Source: Candidatus Gastranaerophilales bacterium
Lineage (GTDB): Bacteria > Cyanobacteriota > Vampirovibrionia > Gastranaerophilales > Gastranaerophilaceae
Assembly: GCA_944326685.1 (NCBI GenBank)
Contig: CALVEV010000036.1
Coordinates: 1-64,000, forward strand
Direction: 5' to 3'
Length of the DNA stretch: 64,000 nucleotides
Below, in pieces: positions 10,121 to 19,109 of the stretch. A model generated the notes under the pieces. That model was not told the origin of the DNA. It did not search any database and was given only the letters and a program-made list of their open reading frames with translations. Numbering within the stretch: position 1 is the first letter of the stretch; every line of letters begins with the position of its first letter. Position numbers and translations under genes: made by a program.

Positions 10121-11587
10121 TTATAAATCATTTCCTGAGTATGACAAATTGAAACTCTTATTACATAATGGAAAATCTGAAATTCCATTATTTCTAACTG
10201 CTAGTGCTAAACCATACCAATTATTAAATGATGGATCTTTTATCTTATATCTAGATAAATTACCATTAGCATCAGTCATTGCAATATGAACTACTTCACC
10301 TCTCCAACCTTCTACTATAGATATTGCTAAAGAATCTTTTGAGAAATCTTTATTTGAATCAACTAGTACAGGTTCATCTTTATAATCTTTTAGTTTAGCT
10401 AAAATTTTCCTTACCATTGATAAAGATTCTTTTACTTCTTTATATCTTAATTTAAATCTTGAATTAACATCTCCAACACCTTTAAATGGTTTCTTTTCAA
10501 AGTTTAATTCCTTCATCCATTTGTCTGGATAGTCAAATCTTGTATCTAATGGAATCCCTGATGCTTTTGCGGCCATACCAACAAGACCAATTTCTTTTGC
10601 TTTTTCTAAGCTTACGGTACCTGTTTTTTCTAATCTTGACATTACAGACGAATTTTTAAGCATTGTTTTTGCCATTCTATCTACATCTTTTGCAACTTTA
10701 TCAAGTGTCTTTAATGTTAATTTAATTTCGTCTTCAGATATATCAAAATTAACTCCACCAACATTAATTAATCCTCTACCAAAACGGCTACCAGACCATT
10801 CTAACATTGTATTAATAACTAAAGTTCTTGTTACTCCAAAAACAGCAGAGCCCATTGCATAAGCAATATCACCTGCTACAGCCCCCATATCACCAATTTG
10901 AATAGCCGCACGCTCCATTTCTAAAGCTGCTTTTCTTATTAACTGTGCTTTTGGAGAAATTTCTATATCCTTCAATAATTCCATTATTTGAGAATAAGCA
11001 GTATTATAGGCAATTACACTATCACCACAAATTGATTCTGCTAATTGGTTAGATGGTTGTTTCACCATCATATCTTCAACACCTCTATGTTGATAACCTA
11101 GCATTATTTCTAAATGATAAACCGTTTCACCATTACACATAAATCTAAAATGTCCTGGTTCTATTACACCTGCGTGGATTGGACCAACTGCAACTTGGTG
11201 AACTTCATCACCTTTCATTTCAAAAAATTCATACTTATCTTGATTTTGTCTTACAGGCTTTAACCAAGGATGATTTAATGGCTCTATACCAAATTGTTCA
11301 TAAAATTCACGTTCAAAAATATGAAAAGAAGGAACATCTTGAGTTAAAGATTCATAACTTTTTTGTTCCGCTGAAAACATTGCTGAAGATATTAATAACT
11401 CACCGTTATCATCATCTGCTAATATTACAAACAGTCTTGTAGTTCCAAAGCCCCAATCTTTACCAAAGAAACCGATAGGTCGTTTCTCTTGTGAAATAAT
11501 TTCACTTCTTAATTGAGACATTTCTAGAGTTGGAATATCTAATAAATTAACTTTTGAATTATTTTTTGTAATTAACCAATTTGTCAT
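10121..11587 (-). CDS. HycE/NuoCD-like large subunit without a complete Ni-Fe site (Ehr-type)
   Basis: A 488-residue protein: an N-terminal NuoC-like domain (about 1-115, with FEREFYEQFGIEP) and a C-terminal NuoD/HycE-like domain (AGVIEPGHFRF, HLEIMLGYQHRGVE). Catalytic group 4 hydrogenases bind Ni-Fe through two CxxC motifs. Here the first reads S-I-C187-G-D-S190 and the second, normally DPCxxC, reads D451-P-S453-F-N-N456, so three of four ligands are missing. This is the pattern of energy-converting hydrogenase-related (Ehr) complexes, which keep the respiratory scaffold but not hydrogen chemistry. The substrate is unknown. The partner subunits are encoded on both sides, 13-15 bp away. Confidence 0.88.
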   Translation of the reverse strand: MTNWLITKNNSKVNLLDIPTLEMSQLRSEIISQEKRPIGFFGKDWGFGTTRLFVILADDDNGELLISSAMFSAEQKSYESLTQDVPSFHIFEREFYEQFGIEPLNHPWLKPVRQNQDKYEFFEMKGDEVHQVAVGPIHAGVIEPGHFRFMCNGETVYHLEIMLGYQHRGVEDMMVKQPSNQLAESICGDSVIAYNTAYSQIMELLKDIEISPKAQLIRKAALEMERAAIQIGDMGAVAGDIAYAMGSAVFGVTRTLVINTMLEWSGSRFGRGLINVGGVNFDISEDEIKLTLKTLDKVAKDVDRMAKTMLKNSSVMSRLEKTGTVSLEKAKEIGLVGMAAKASGIPLDTRFDYPDKWMKELNFEKKPFKGVGDVNSRFKLRYKEVKESLSMVRKILAKLKDYKDEPVLVDSNKDFSKDSLAISIVEGWRGEVVHIAMTDANGNLSRYKIKDPSFNNWYGLALAVRNNGISDFPLCNKSFNLSYSGNDL

Positions 11588-11602
11588 AATATTATCCTTG
11601 TA

Positions 11603-13042
11603 TTAAAAACCTGCTATCGCACATTTTATTATGTTATTCAAAAATGGTGGAATATAAACACCTAATGTAAATACAATTATTAACATAATAAATTGTGGTA
11701 TATACATTACTCTTGAAACTTTTGATTTGTTTTCATTAACTAATTTTTCTTTATCAGAACTTAAATCTCCAAAAGCCATTTTAAGAACAACTTTTCCAAT
11801 ACCGTAAAGAACGATTGTTAATAACAATACGAAAAGTACGCATAATAAATAATGACCTTGAAGAATCATTGTTTTAATCATTATAAATTCACTTATAAAT
11901 AAAACTGATGTAGGGAAAGCACATATTGCTAAAAATGATAAAATCCATAACCAAGCGGTCTTTCCATCAGCTTTCATTAATCCACTTACAGATTTAATTC
12001 TTTTTGTTCCATATAATTCCAAAACATTACCTGATGTTAGGAAGAATGAAGCTTTAGCTAGAGAATGCCCAATTAAATGTAATATTACAGCATAATATGC
12101 AAAACCACCTAATGCAGTCCCTATTGCTAAAATCCCCATATTTTCAATAGATGAATAAGCTAACATTCTTTTATAATTTCTTATATGGTAAACAAAAACA
12201 GCTGTTACAAATAAAGAGATAAAGCCCATTATAAATAACATAAATCTTGCATAACCTGTACAATCTGCTAATGTCATTATTTTAAATACTCTAACAATCA
12301 CTAAGAATGCAGAATTCAATAATGTTGCAGACAACAATGCAGATATAGGAGATGGTGCTTCTGAGTGAGCATCTGGTAACCAAAAATGTATTGGAGCAAG
12401 TCCCATTTTTGCACCAAATCCAAACAACATAAATACAAATGCTAACTTAAGCCAATTAGTATCAAAAGATGTAGCATATTTGTATAAATGAGCAAAGTTT
12501 AAAGTATTTACACTTCCTGTTGATATATTTAATAAAATAATTCCAACAAATGCTAAAGCAATACCTATTGAACATATAAATACATATTTCCAAGCAGCTT
12601 CAATTGAATGCTTTGTTTTATTAAAGTAAATAAGATAAGCACTTGATAAAGTTGTTGCTTCAACTAAAACCCAAGCAATTCCTAAATCAGTACTTAATAT
12701 TGTACCTGTCATTGCAAGAACAAATATCAAAATCATCATTGAATAATTTCTGATTCTCTTATCTGGATATTCAAATGTTTTAACATAACCATTATTATAG
12801 AAAGCTACCATTAAAAATACTAATGATAAAACTATTAGAAAAATCATATTAGTATTATCAACAGCAAAATATGGCTGACTTGTTTCTCGTCCAATATTCA
12901 ATGCTAATAATGTTGTAATGACAGAATGAATAATTGCGTAAACATTAATCATAAAACAATCAAATGTTTTATTTCGTATTATAAGCATTAATAAACAAGC
13001 AATTATTGGAAATAATAAAATTGTATTAATCATTGTACTCAT
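11603..13042 (-). CDS. HyfF-like antiporter-type membrane subunit
   Basis: A 479-residue, highly hydrophobic protein with about 13-14 membrane segments, of the NuoL/M/N / Mrp antiporter family. Typical elements are the early conserved Glu in GIAWVLVEATTLSSA (about residue 125-135), the helix with the conserved Lys/His in FGFGAKMGLAPIHFWLPDAHSEAPSPISALLSA, and the AYSSIENMGIL helix. In group 4 complexes such subunits translocate H+ or Na+. It overlaps the HyfE-like gene by 17 bp, so the two are translationally coupled. The conserved charged residues suggest the pump is functional despite the altered large subunit. Confidence 0.9.
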   Translation of the reverse strand: MSTMINTILLFPIIACLLMLIIRNKTFDCFMINVYAIIHSVITTLLALNIGRETSQPYFAVDNTNMIFLIVLSLVFLMVAFYNNGYVKTFEYPDKRIRNYSMMILIFVLAMTGTILSTDLGIAWVLVEATTLSSAYLIYFNKTKHSIEAAWKYVFICSIGIALAFVGIILLNISTGSVNTLNFAHLYKYATSFDTNWLKLAFVFMLFGFGAKMGLAPIHFWLPDAHSEAPSPISALLSATLLNSAFLVIVRVFKIMTLADCTGYARFMLFIMGFISLFVTAVFVYHIRNYKRMLAYSSIENMGILAIGTALGGFAYYAVILHLIGHSLAKASFFLTSGNVLELYGTKRIKSVSGLMKADGKTAWLWILSFLAICAFPTSVLFISEFIMIKTMILQGHYLLCVLFVLLLTIVLYGIGKVVLKMAFGDLSSDKEKLVNENKSKVSRVMYIPQFIMLIIVFTLGVYIPPFLNNIIKCAIAGF

Positions 13043-13676
13043 AGTCCTTTAAATCTGATAAATTAGATACTTCTAAATCCTTAAATTCTTTATTTATTGC
13101 ATTTACAAATAAGCCTAAAATATAAACGGCAATAAATACATCAAGAAGAACTCCCATATTAACTAACATAGGCATTTCTTTTGCAACAGATAATGATAAT
13201 AAAAATATACCATTTTCCATTGTTATAAATTCAATTACATTTGATATAATTTTATGTTTAATAGTTATTAACCATAAACTTATAACAATTGTTGCAACTG
13301 ATACTCCAAAGAATATTGGAGATATTAATTTCATTGATGAAACATAATAATTTGAAACTAAAAATCCTGCTAATAGAATTATACTAGCTATAAACAAACA
13401 ATAGAAATGAGGAATATTTGCAGCAACATCTCTATTAGAATGTGTTTTCTTTAAAACTTTATATAAAAATGCAGGAATAACAATTGATTTAACTATTAAA
13501 GTTTCAACAGTCAAGAATGCAAAATTCAATAAATTCATATGTTCTGCACCACAACAGCAAATTAGAAATAACAATACCCCCTGAACTATTAATAGTCTAA
13601 TATGAGCAATTATTCTACTAGTTGCGGCCAAATATAACATTGTAAGTCCGAATAAAATTATAAATCCGTTTACCAT
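13026..13676 (-). CDS. HyfE/NuoK-like membrane subunit
   Basis: A 216-residue protein with about 6-7 membrane helices, matching HyfE (length about 216 in E. coli). Its middle part is NuoK/MrpC-like. A Glu lies in a helix (FLTVETLIVKSIVIPAFLYKVL), as in the family. It is third in the operon, 3 bp downstream of the HyfC-like gene, and overlaps the HyfF-like gene. Role: part of the ion-translocating membrane arm. Confidence 0.85.
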   Translation of the reverse strand: MVNGFIILFGLTMLYLAATSRIIAHIRLLIVQGVLLFLICCCGAEHMNLLNFAFLTVETLIVKSIVIPAFLYKVLKKTHSNRDVAANIPHFYCLFIASIILLAGFLVSNYYVSSMKLISPIFFGVSVATIVISLWLITIKHKIISNVIEFITMENGIFLLSLSVAKEMPMLVNMGVLLDVFIAVYILGLFVNAINKEFKDLEVSNLSDLKDYEYND

Positions 13677-13679
13677 TAT

Positions 13680-14597
13680 CTAACCCCCAAACATCCTTGC
13701 AACAATAAGAGAGAGTACAACTAATGCTAATGAACTCATAATAAATATAAATTCAAAAACGTGTGACATTCTTATTCTTGCCATTCCTGATTCTATTGTA
13801 CCTATCACTAATGAAATAATTACCATTACAAGTAGATACAATAAAATTGACATCCATTCAGATAAACTTGTAGGAATTAACATATTTGCAATCAAAGAAG
13901 ATATTAGTAACATTTTAATTGAATTTGCCCAACTAAATAATGCTAAATCCAATCCGGAATTATCTAATATCATAACTTCGTGAATCATTGTTAATTCTAA
14001 GTGAGTTGCTGGATCATCAACAGGTACTCTTGATGCTTCTACTAAAATCATTATAAATAATATTACTGAAGCAAATAGAGTTATCAAAACACCATATGTA
14101 CCTGCATTTGACAATAACATTGATAAACTATCAAAAGTATAATTACCACTTAAAGCCATAATTGATGCTATTGTAATAAAAAACGCAGGCTCAACAATGG
14201 TTGTAAAACAAGCTTCCCTTGATGTTCCCATTCCTTCAAAACTACTACCTGTATCCATTGCTGATAATAATGACATAAATTTACCTAAACTTAATGTATA
14301 AGCAAAAATTATCAAACCTGCTGATACATTAATTAATGCTGAACCATAAGCTAATGGAACAAACATTGCAGCAAACAATATTGCTGAAAAATTTATCACA
14401 GGTGCAATTCTGAATACAACTGAAGTAGTTTTACTTATAACAAATTCCTTCTTCAATAGTCTTATAAAATCATATAAAGGTTGAAATACTGATGGACCTT
14501 TTTTACCTGCCCAAAAAGTTTTGGTCTTTTTTATCAAACCCATCATGATAAAAGGCATAAATAAAAGAATTATTATATTTAAAATTTTTACTACCAT
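13680..14597 (-). CDS. HyfC/NuoH-like membrane subunit
   Basis: A 305-residue protein with about 8 membrane helices of the HycD/HyfC/NuoH family, which anchors the hydrophilic arm to the membrane. Key family segments are present: KGPSVFQPLYDFIRLLKKE near the N-terminus, ASRVPVDDPATHLELTMIHE in the middle (the conserved E/D loop facing the peripheral arm), and the SGLDLALFSWA helix. No truncation is visible. It lies 3 bp after the HyfB-like gene. Confidence 0.92.
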   Translation of the reverse strand: MVVKILNIIILLFMPFIMMGLIKKTKTFWAGKKGPSVFQPLYDFIRLLKKEFVISKTTSVVFRIAPVINFSAILFAAMFVPLAYGSALINVSAGLIIFAYTLSLGKFMSLLSAMDTGSSFEGMGTSREACFTTIVEPAFFITIASIMALSGNYTFDSLSMLLSNAGTYGVLITLFASVILFIMILVEASRVPVDDPATHLELTMIHEVMILDNSGLDLALFSWANSIKMLLISSLIANMLIPTSLSEWMSILLYLLVMVIISLVIGTIESGMARIRMSHVFEFIFIMSSLALVVLSLIVARMFGG

Positions 14598-14600
14598 TTT

Positions 14601-16583
14601 TTATCCTATCAATAAACTTCCAATTATAACCAATACTAAGAATAACAATCCATATTTAATATATGATTGAATATTACCACTTTGTAATCCTTCAAATTTT
14701 GATAAGAACCATTCATCACTTTTCAAAATTGGTTCAATTACATAAGCTTCTTCTATATCATCTATATGTAAACTAAAGTGTGCACTTTTAGGGAATAATT
14801 TTCTTGGTTTTTCTATATCAAATACTTTCTTAAATAAAGGCTTTAACATAGAAAGGAAAGGACTTACATATGATGATGCGGTATATTGAACATGATTATT
14901 ACCTCTATCATAACCACATCCCCAAGTTTCATGTAAATCAATTTTACCTTTTGTCAAGAATAACTTAAGCCCAATCATAAGAGCAACAAAACAAACAAAA
15001 CCAAGTGCATAATGAGAAATTGTTTGCATTATAGAAACTGGTTCTGTCAAGCAAATATTTATATTACCTAAAATAATACTTACAGGTTTTAATACAAATT
15101 CAAAAACGAATTGAGGGAATAAACCTATTGCAAGAATCAATATTGCAAGAATTCCCATAGGAATAAGCATTGACTTGCTTGAATCGTTTTTAATATTTTC
15201 TGCAACCTCACTTCTTGGCAAACCTAAAAATGTAATACTAAACATTTTTGAGAAACATAATATTGCCATTGTTCCAACAAGAGCTAAGCCTGATATTGCA
15301 AATAAGAATGTTACCATTGCAAAGAAGTTATGAATTGACAAGCCATTAAACATACCAAAATATACTAAAAACTCACTTATAAAACCATTAAATGGTGGTA
15401 ATCCACAAATTGCAACTGATGCTATCAAACATAATATAGCAGTTTTAGGCATTGATTTAATTAGACCACCTAATGCTTCTATATTTCTTGTGTGAGTTTT
15501 AACATAAACACTACCTGCTGATAAGAATAATAACTCTTTAAATATAGAGTGATTTAAAATATGTAAAATTCCACCAGCAAAACCAAGAACTGATACAATT
15601 GGATGATTATATGCTAAACCTAACATTCCAACACCGATACCAATTCCGATAATACCAATATTTTCTATTGATGAATATGCTAAAAGCTTTTTCAAATCTT
15701 GTTGAGTTATTGCATACAAAACTCCATAAATTGCAGTAATTGATGCAATGGTTAAAACAAAGTATGAAATAAATATTGATGGTTTATGAATTAAAGATAG
15801 AATTCTTAAAATTCCATATATACCTGTTTTTATCATAACTCCTGACATAATTGCACTTACGTAACTAGGAGCTGCTGGGTGAGCTTCTGGTAACCAGTTA
15901 TGCATAGGAACAAAACCTGCTTTAGTTCCAAAACCTATAAAAGCTAAAATGAATACTAAATTAGCTAAATGCTTATTATATTGTAATACATATGCAAATG
16001 ATGAAAAATCTAAGCTCCCTGATGAAATTGAAGCTATAGCAAATGCAATAATTATAAATAATACAGATAAATGCATAAATACTAAGTATTTAATACCTGC
16101 TTTTATAACTTCTTTCTTTTCATGTTCAAATATTACTAAGAAGAATGAACTTAATGACATAATTTCCCAACATATTAAAAACATCAAAGCATTCTGGCAA
16201 GTTACAACAGCTAACATTGATGCAATTAACATTGGTAAAAATACTAAGTGAGCATTTATATTTTTACCTTTTTCAATATAAGGTTTTAAATACCCTTTAG
16301 AATAAATAACTCCCATTATACTCATAACAGAAATTACTATAATAAAGAATGCTGATAATGGGTCGATTACAAAATTAACATTTCCGAATAAAGGATTAAA
16401 TCTTAATGTTTGTAATAAATTTTGTCCAGAAATAAGAACATTAATTGCTGGTATTAAAGTTAATACTGAAGCAATAATACTTATTAATGATAAAACAATA
16501 ATTTTAATATTTTTCTTTGAAAACAATAGAGTCGCAAACCCACCCAATAAAAAAGTAATTATTCCAATAAAATAACTGTTCAT
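14601..16583 (-). CDS. HyfB-like antiporter-type subunit
   Basis: A 660-residue protein, the first gene of the minus-strand operon, with about 14-16 membrane helices. The antiporter core contains CWEIMSLSSFFLVIFEHE (conserved Glu) and FGTKAGFVPMHNWLPEAHPAAPSYVSAIMSG (conserved Lys and His). The C-terminal 150 residues (LHETWGCGYDRGNNHVQYTASSYVSPF and a last helix) are the extension typical of HyfB/HycC-type subunits. GAAGAG precedes the ATG at 16583. Gene order HyfB-C-E-F-G-(H+I) follows the E. coli hyf order without hyfA, hyfD or a formate dehydrogenase, and there are no hyp maturation genes in the window. Confidence 0.92.
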   Translation of the reverse strand: MNSYFIGIITFLLGGFATLLFSKKNIKIIVLSLISIIASVLTLIPAINVLISGQNLLQTLRFNPLFGNVNFVIDPLSAFFIIVISVMSIMGVIYSKGYLKPYIEKGKNINAHLVFLPMLIASMLAVVTCQNALMFLICWEIMSLSSFFLVIFEHEKKEVIKAGIKYLVFMHLSVLFIIIAFAIASISSGSLDFSSFAYVLQYNKHLANLVFILAFIGFGTKAGFVPMHNWLPEAHPAAPSYVSAIMSGVMIKTGIYGILRILSLIHKPSIFISYFVLTIASITAIYGVLYAITQQDLKKLLAYSSIENIGIIGIGIGVGMLGLAYNHPIVSVLGFAGGILHILNHSIFKELLFLSAGSVYVKTHTRNIEALGGLIKSMPKTAILCLIASVAICGLPPFNGFISEFLVYFGMFNGLSIHNFFAMVTFLFAISGLALVGTMAILCFSKMFSITFLGLPRSEVAENIKNDSSKSMLIPMGILAILILAIGLFPQFVFEFVLKPVSIILGNINICLTEPVSIMQTISHYALGFVCFVALMIGLKLFLTKGKIDLHETWGCGYDRGNNHVQYTASSYVSPFLSMLKPLFKKVFDIEKPRKLFPKSAHFSLHIDDIEEAYVIEPILKSDEWFLSKFEGLQSGNIQSYIKYGLLFLVLVIIGSLLIG

Positions 16584-16757
16584 TTTTATACTCTTCCATC
16601 CAAAATTAAATCTAGAATCAAATCGTTCCAGTCAAAATAACACCTTAAAGATGTTAAAATTTCGGCTAAAAACTATTTACAAGTTCTGTTTTAAATCTAA
16701 CAAAAAATATTGTCAAGTATTCGAAAAATTTAATTTAAATTTTAATAAAAATATGAC

Positions 16758-16785
16758 TTGCAAATAAAACTTGAAGGAATAAAAT
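16758..16785 (+). promoter_or_regulatory. Promoter upstream of the formate/nitrite transporter
   Basis: TTGCAA (16758-16763), a 16-bp spacer and TAAAAT (16780-16785) predict a start near 16792-16793. The remaining upstream part, 16584-16757, shows no gene; it carries the leader and promoter of the divergent hydrogenase-like operon. Confidence 0.5.
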
Positions 16786-16792
16786 AACAAAC

Positions 16793-16898
16793 GGACCAGA
16801 TAGTGGTTCTTTTTATTTAGGACAATTAAAGAGTATTGTACCGAGCGTTATAGGCCCAGTATAAACCGAGTTATCAATAACTCGGATTAGTTGTTTGT
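16793..16898 (+). ncRNA. Structured 5' leader of the formate/nitrite transporter gene, possible riboswitch
   Basis: The predicted transcript starts at a hairpin: GGACCA-GATAG-TGGTTC (16793-16809). A second stem, ACAAT with ATTGT (16822-16826/16835-16839), follows. A third, CCGAGTTA-TCAA-TAACTCGG (16866-16885), is perfect and is followed by T-rich DNA. ACCGAG occurs twice (16840-16845 and 16865-16870), so the second stem could be exchanged. The ribosome-binding site AAAAGGAG lies 30 nt further on. I could not match it to a riboswitch class I know (ZTP, THF, fluoride, c-di-GMP were considered). Confidence 0.45.
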
Positions 16899-16930
16899 AT
16901 ACAGATTATTTTAGAAAAGGAGATAAAAAC

Positions 16931-17794
16931 ATGACTGAACAAAATTTAGATACCAAAGATTGTATTACTCCTAATGGAGTTGCACATGAATTGGCTGACA
17001 ATGTAATGCCTATGAAAGCTAATTTTAGAAAATCAAAAGCATTTGTTCTTGCAATTGCAGCAGGTGCTTTAATCGCTTTTGGGGCTCAAGTATCATTAAC
17101 TGTAATGACAGGCACAGAAGCTGTTAGTTGGGGAATCGCAAAACTTGTTGGAGCAATGACATTTGCTACAGGTCTTATGATGGTTGTTCTAACTGGTGCA
17201 GAATTATTTACAGGTAACGTTATGATGACGTTTTCTGTTATTGAAAAGAAAACTAGCATTTGGAAATTATTAAGAAACTGGACAATTGTTTATATAGGAA
17301 ACTTTGTTGGTTCTATTATATTAGCAGCTTTAATATACTTCTCAGGATGTTCTCATAACTCTCATGAAGCTTTGGGTGCATTAGGATTAACAACAGCCTA
17401 CACTAAAGCAACATTACCTTGGGTTGAAGCATTTACAAGAGGTATTCTTTGTAACTGGTTAGTATGTTTGGCTATTTGGATGGCTTCATCATCTAGACAC
17501 GTTATTGGTAAAATATTTGCTATATTTTTCCCTATCATGACATTCGTTGCTTCAGGATACGAACACAGTATTGCTAATATGTATTTCTTAACCAACGGAT
17601 TATTCCTTAAACATACACCAGCAATTGTTGCAGCATCAGGCTTTACTGCAGATCAGTTATCTAATTTAACTATTAAAACTTGTTTATTAAATAACTTATT
17701 ACCTGTAACTTTAGGAAACTTAGTTGGTGCGATAGTATTTGTAGTTCTTTTATTCTGGACTGCATACTTAAGAGATGATCATAAAGAAGATTAA
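16931..17794 (+). CDS. Formate/nitrite transporter (FNT) family channel
   Basis: A 287-residue integral membrane protein with six membrane segments, starting at ATG 16931 behind AAAAGGAG. Family features: LIAFGAQVSLTV, then GAELFTGNVMMT (about residue 90-100) and the matching half CNWLVCLAIWMA, which line the pore, and GYEHSIANMYFL in the second repeat, which holds the central His of the FocA/NirC channel. It most likely moves formate across the cytoplasmic membrane; nitrite or hydrosulfide cannot be excluded. It is divergent from the hydrogenase-like operon, which would suit formate or other fermentation-acid metabolism. A terminator follows 11 bp after its stop. Confidence 0.9.
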   Translation: MTEQNLDTKDCITPNGVAHELADNVMPMKANFRKSKAFVLAIAAGALIAFGAQVSLTVMTGTEAVSWGIAKLVGAMTFATGLMMVVLTGAELFTGNVMMTFSVIEKKTSIWKLLRNWTIVYIGNFVGSIILAALIYFSGCSHNSHEALGALGLTTAYTKATLPWVEAFTRGILCNWLVCLAIWMASSSRHVIGKIFAIFFPIMTFVASGYEHSIANMYFLTNGLFLKHTPAIVAASGFTADQLSNLTIKTCLLNNLLPVTLGNLVGAIVFVVLLFWTAYLRDDHKED

Positions 17795-17804
17795 TTATGT
17801 ATTC

Positions 17805-17831
17805 ATGGGGGATTTTATATCCCCCATTTTT
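17805..17831 (+). terminator. Terminator after the FNT gene
   Basis: ATGGGGGAT (17805-17813) pairs with ATCCCCCAT (17819-17827), followed by TTTTT. An in-frame ATG for the porin-like gene lies at 17805 inside this stem, which argues for the downstream GTG start. Confidence 0.9.
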
Positions 17832-17846
17832 AAGAGAACATTAGCC

Positions 17847-19109
17847 GTGAAAAAGATTTTATTTTTAGTTGGGATATTATTATTGATTAATTCATCAGCA
17901 TTCGCAGCTGATGAAATTAAGCTTGATACAAATAGTTTTATTCCAAATGTTGTAGCGCAAGTTAATAAAGAAAATCCGGATGCCACTATTAAACTTCAAA
18001 GTGGAGCTAGTCAAGACCAAGTTGTTGATATAAATTCTCCTGAATTTAATCCTGAAACAGTTCACAAACATTTACATGTATATGATGAACTTGCAAGAAC
18101 TGCTCATGATGTTTATAACTTACAAATTGAAAACACAAAAGAACCAGCGTGTTTATTAAAAGAACCTCTTACAAAACATTTTGAACGTGGCCCAATCGAC
18201 AGTATCCATACATGGGGTGTAATCCAAATGAATAATGCTACAACAATACCTGAATATGGTGGAGGAAGTGATAGATTTAATGTTGGATTAATAAACGTTC
18301 TTTTTGATGGTCAATTTAAAGGGGGGAAAGAAAACTTCAGAATAATGTTAGATCCGACTCCTCAACATAATAGAGGTTTTTGGCAACAACTTCCACAAGA
18401 TGTTTATATAGAATCTCATAGAATAAAAAATAATGTAATTCTATTTGGTAATTCTCGTGTTGGTGGTGGTATTGAAGCAACACAATCACCTTATACTTTA
18501 CCTTTTGTAAACCGTTCTCAAATCGCAAGAAACCTTGGTAACATAAGAAAATTTGGTATTAGATTAAAAGGTAATTATGCATTAGTTGATTATGATTTAG
18601 GTGGTTATAGCTCTGATACTTATTTCTCAGAATTTTTTCCTGGTGTTGAATTCAATGGGTTAGTTAATTTTAAACCATTAGGTTTAACTGATGGTCGTTG
18701 GGGAAAAATGAGAATAGGTGGAGGTATAATTGCTGGAGATAGAAATGGTCAAGATTATTTTGTATCTAGTGCATATTTTGGATATGAATATAAAAAATTC
18801 TGGACAAGAGTAGAATTTGCTGATTCTAATGGGTCAAATGGTGGTGATGGCCTTACATCAAAACAAAGACAAGGCTGGTGTGCAACAGTTGGATACCACT
18901 TAACTAAAAAATGGGAATTACTTGCTAGGTATGATGAATTTGATCCTGATAAAAATATTGCAGGAAACAATAAAAGAGAATATACTGCTGGTATCAACTA
19001 TTACATTAAAGGACAGGCATGGAAACTTATCTTAAATTATGTATTTTGCCAAAATGAAAATGCCGCTGATAGCCATAGAATTGTTGTTGGTACTCAGATT
19101 GCTATTTAA
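17847..19109 (+). CDS. Outer-membrane beta-barrel protein, phosphate-selective porin-like
   Basis: A 420-residue protein. I choose GTG 17847 because it gives a clean signal peptide (VKKILFLVGILLLINSSAFAAD) and avoids the terminator stem. After an acidic linker, the sequence alternates short beta-strands ending in aromatics, with typical OprO/P-like C-terminal pieces: GYEYKKFWTRVEFADS, ATVGYHLTKKWELLARYDEFD and INYYIKGQAWKLILNYVF. It lacks the SLH domain of many cyanobacterial porins. Likely an outer-membrane channel; the substrate is unknown. It follows the FNT channel, but a terminator separates them. Confidence 0.75.
   Translation: MKKILFLVGILLLINSSAFAADEIKLDTNSFIPNVVAQVNKENPDATIKLQSGASQDQVVDINSPEFNPETVHKHLHVYDELARTAHDVYNLQIENTKEPACLLKEPLTKHFERGPIDSIHTWGVIQMNNATTIPEYGGGSDRFNVGLINVLFDGQFKGGKENFRIMLDPTPQHNRGFWQQLPQDVYIESHRIKNNVILFGNSRVGGGIEATQSPYTLPFVNRSQIARNLGNIRKFGIRLKGNYALVDYDLGGYSSDTYFSEFFPGVEFNGLVNFKPLGLTDGRWGKMRIGGGIIAGDRNGQDYFVSSAYFGYEYKKFWTRVEFADSNGSNGGDGLTSKQRQGWCATVGYHLTKKWELLARYDEFDPDKNIAGNNKREYTAGINYYIKGQAWKLILNYVFCQNENAADSHRIVVGTQIAI

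Noticed and set aside
11179-11442. 87-residue plus-strand ORF opposite the hydrogenase-like large subunit
   Set aside because: It is antisense to a clearly conserved gene and shows no start signal or family resemblance.
9346-16583. Active formate hydrogenlyase
   Set aside because: The large subunit lacks three of four Ni-Fe cysteines, and there is no fdhF or hyp gene in the window.
16793-16898. ZTP (pfl) or THF riboswitch
   Set aside because: The conserved core sequences of those classes could not be found; only generic hairpins are supported.
17775-17846. Longer N-terminus for the porin-like protein (starts at 17775 or 17805)
   Set aside because: These starts fall in the FNT gene or its terminator stem, and the GTG at 17847 gives a regular signal peptide.
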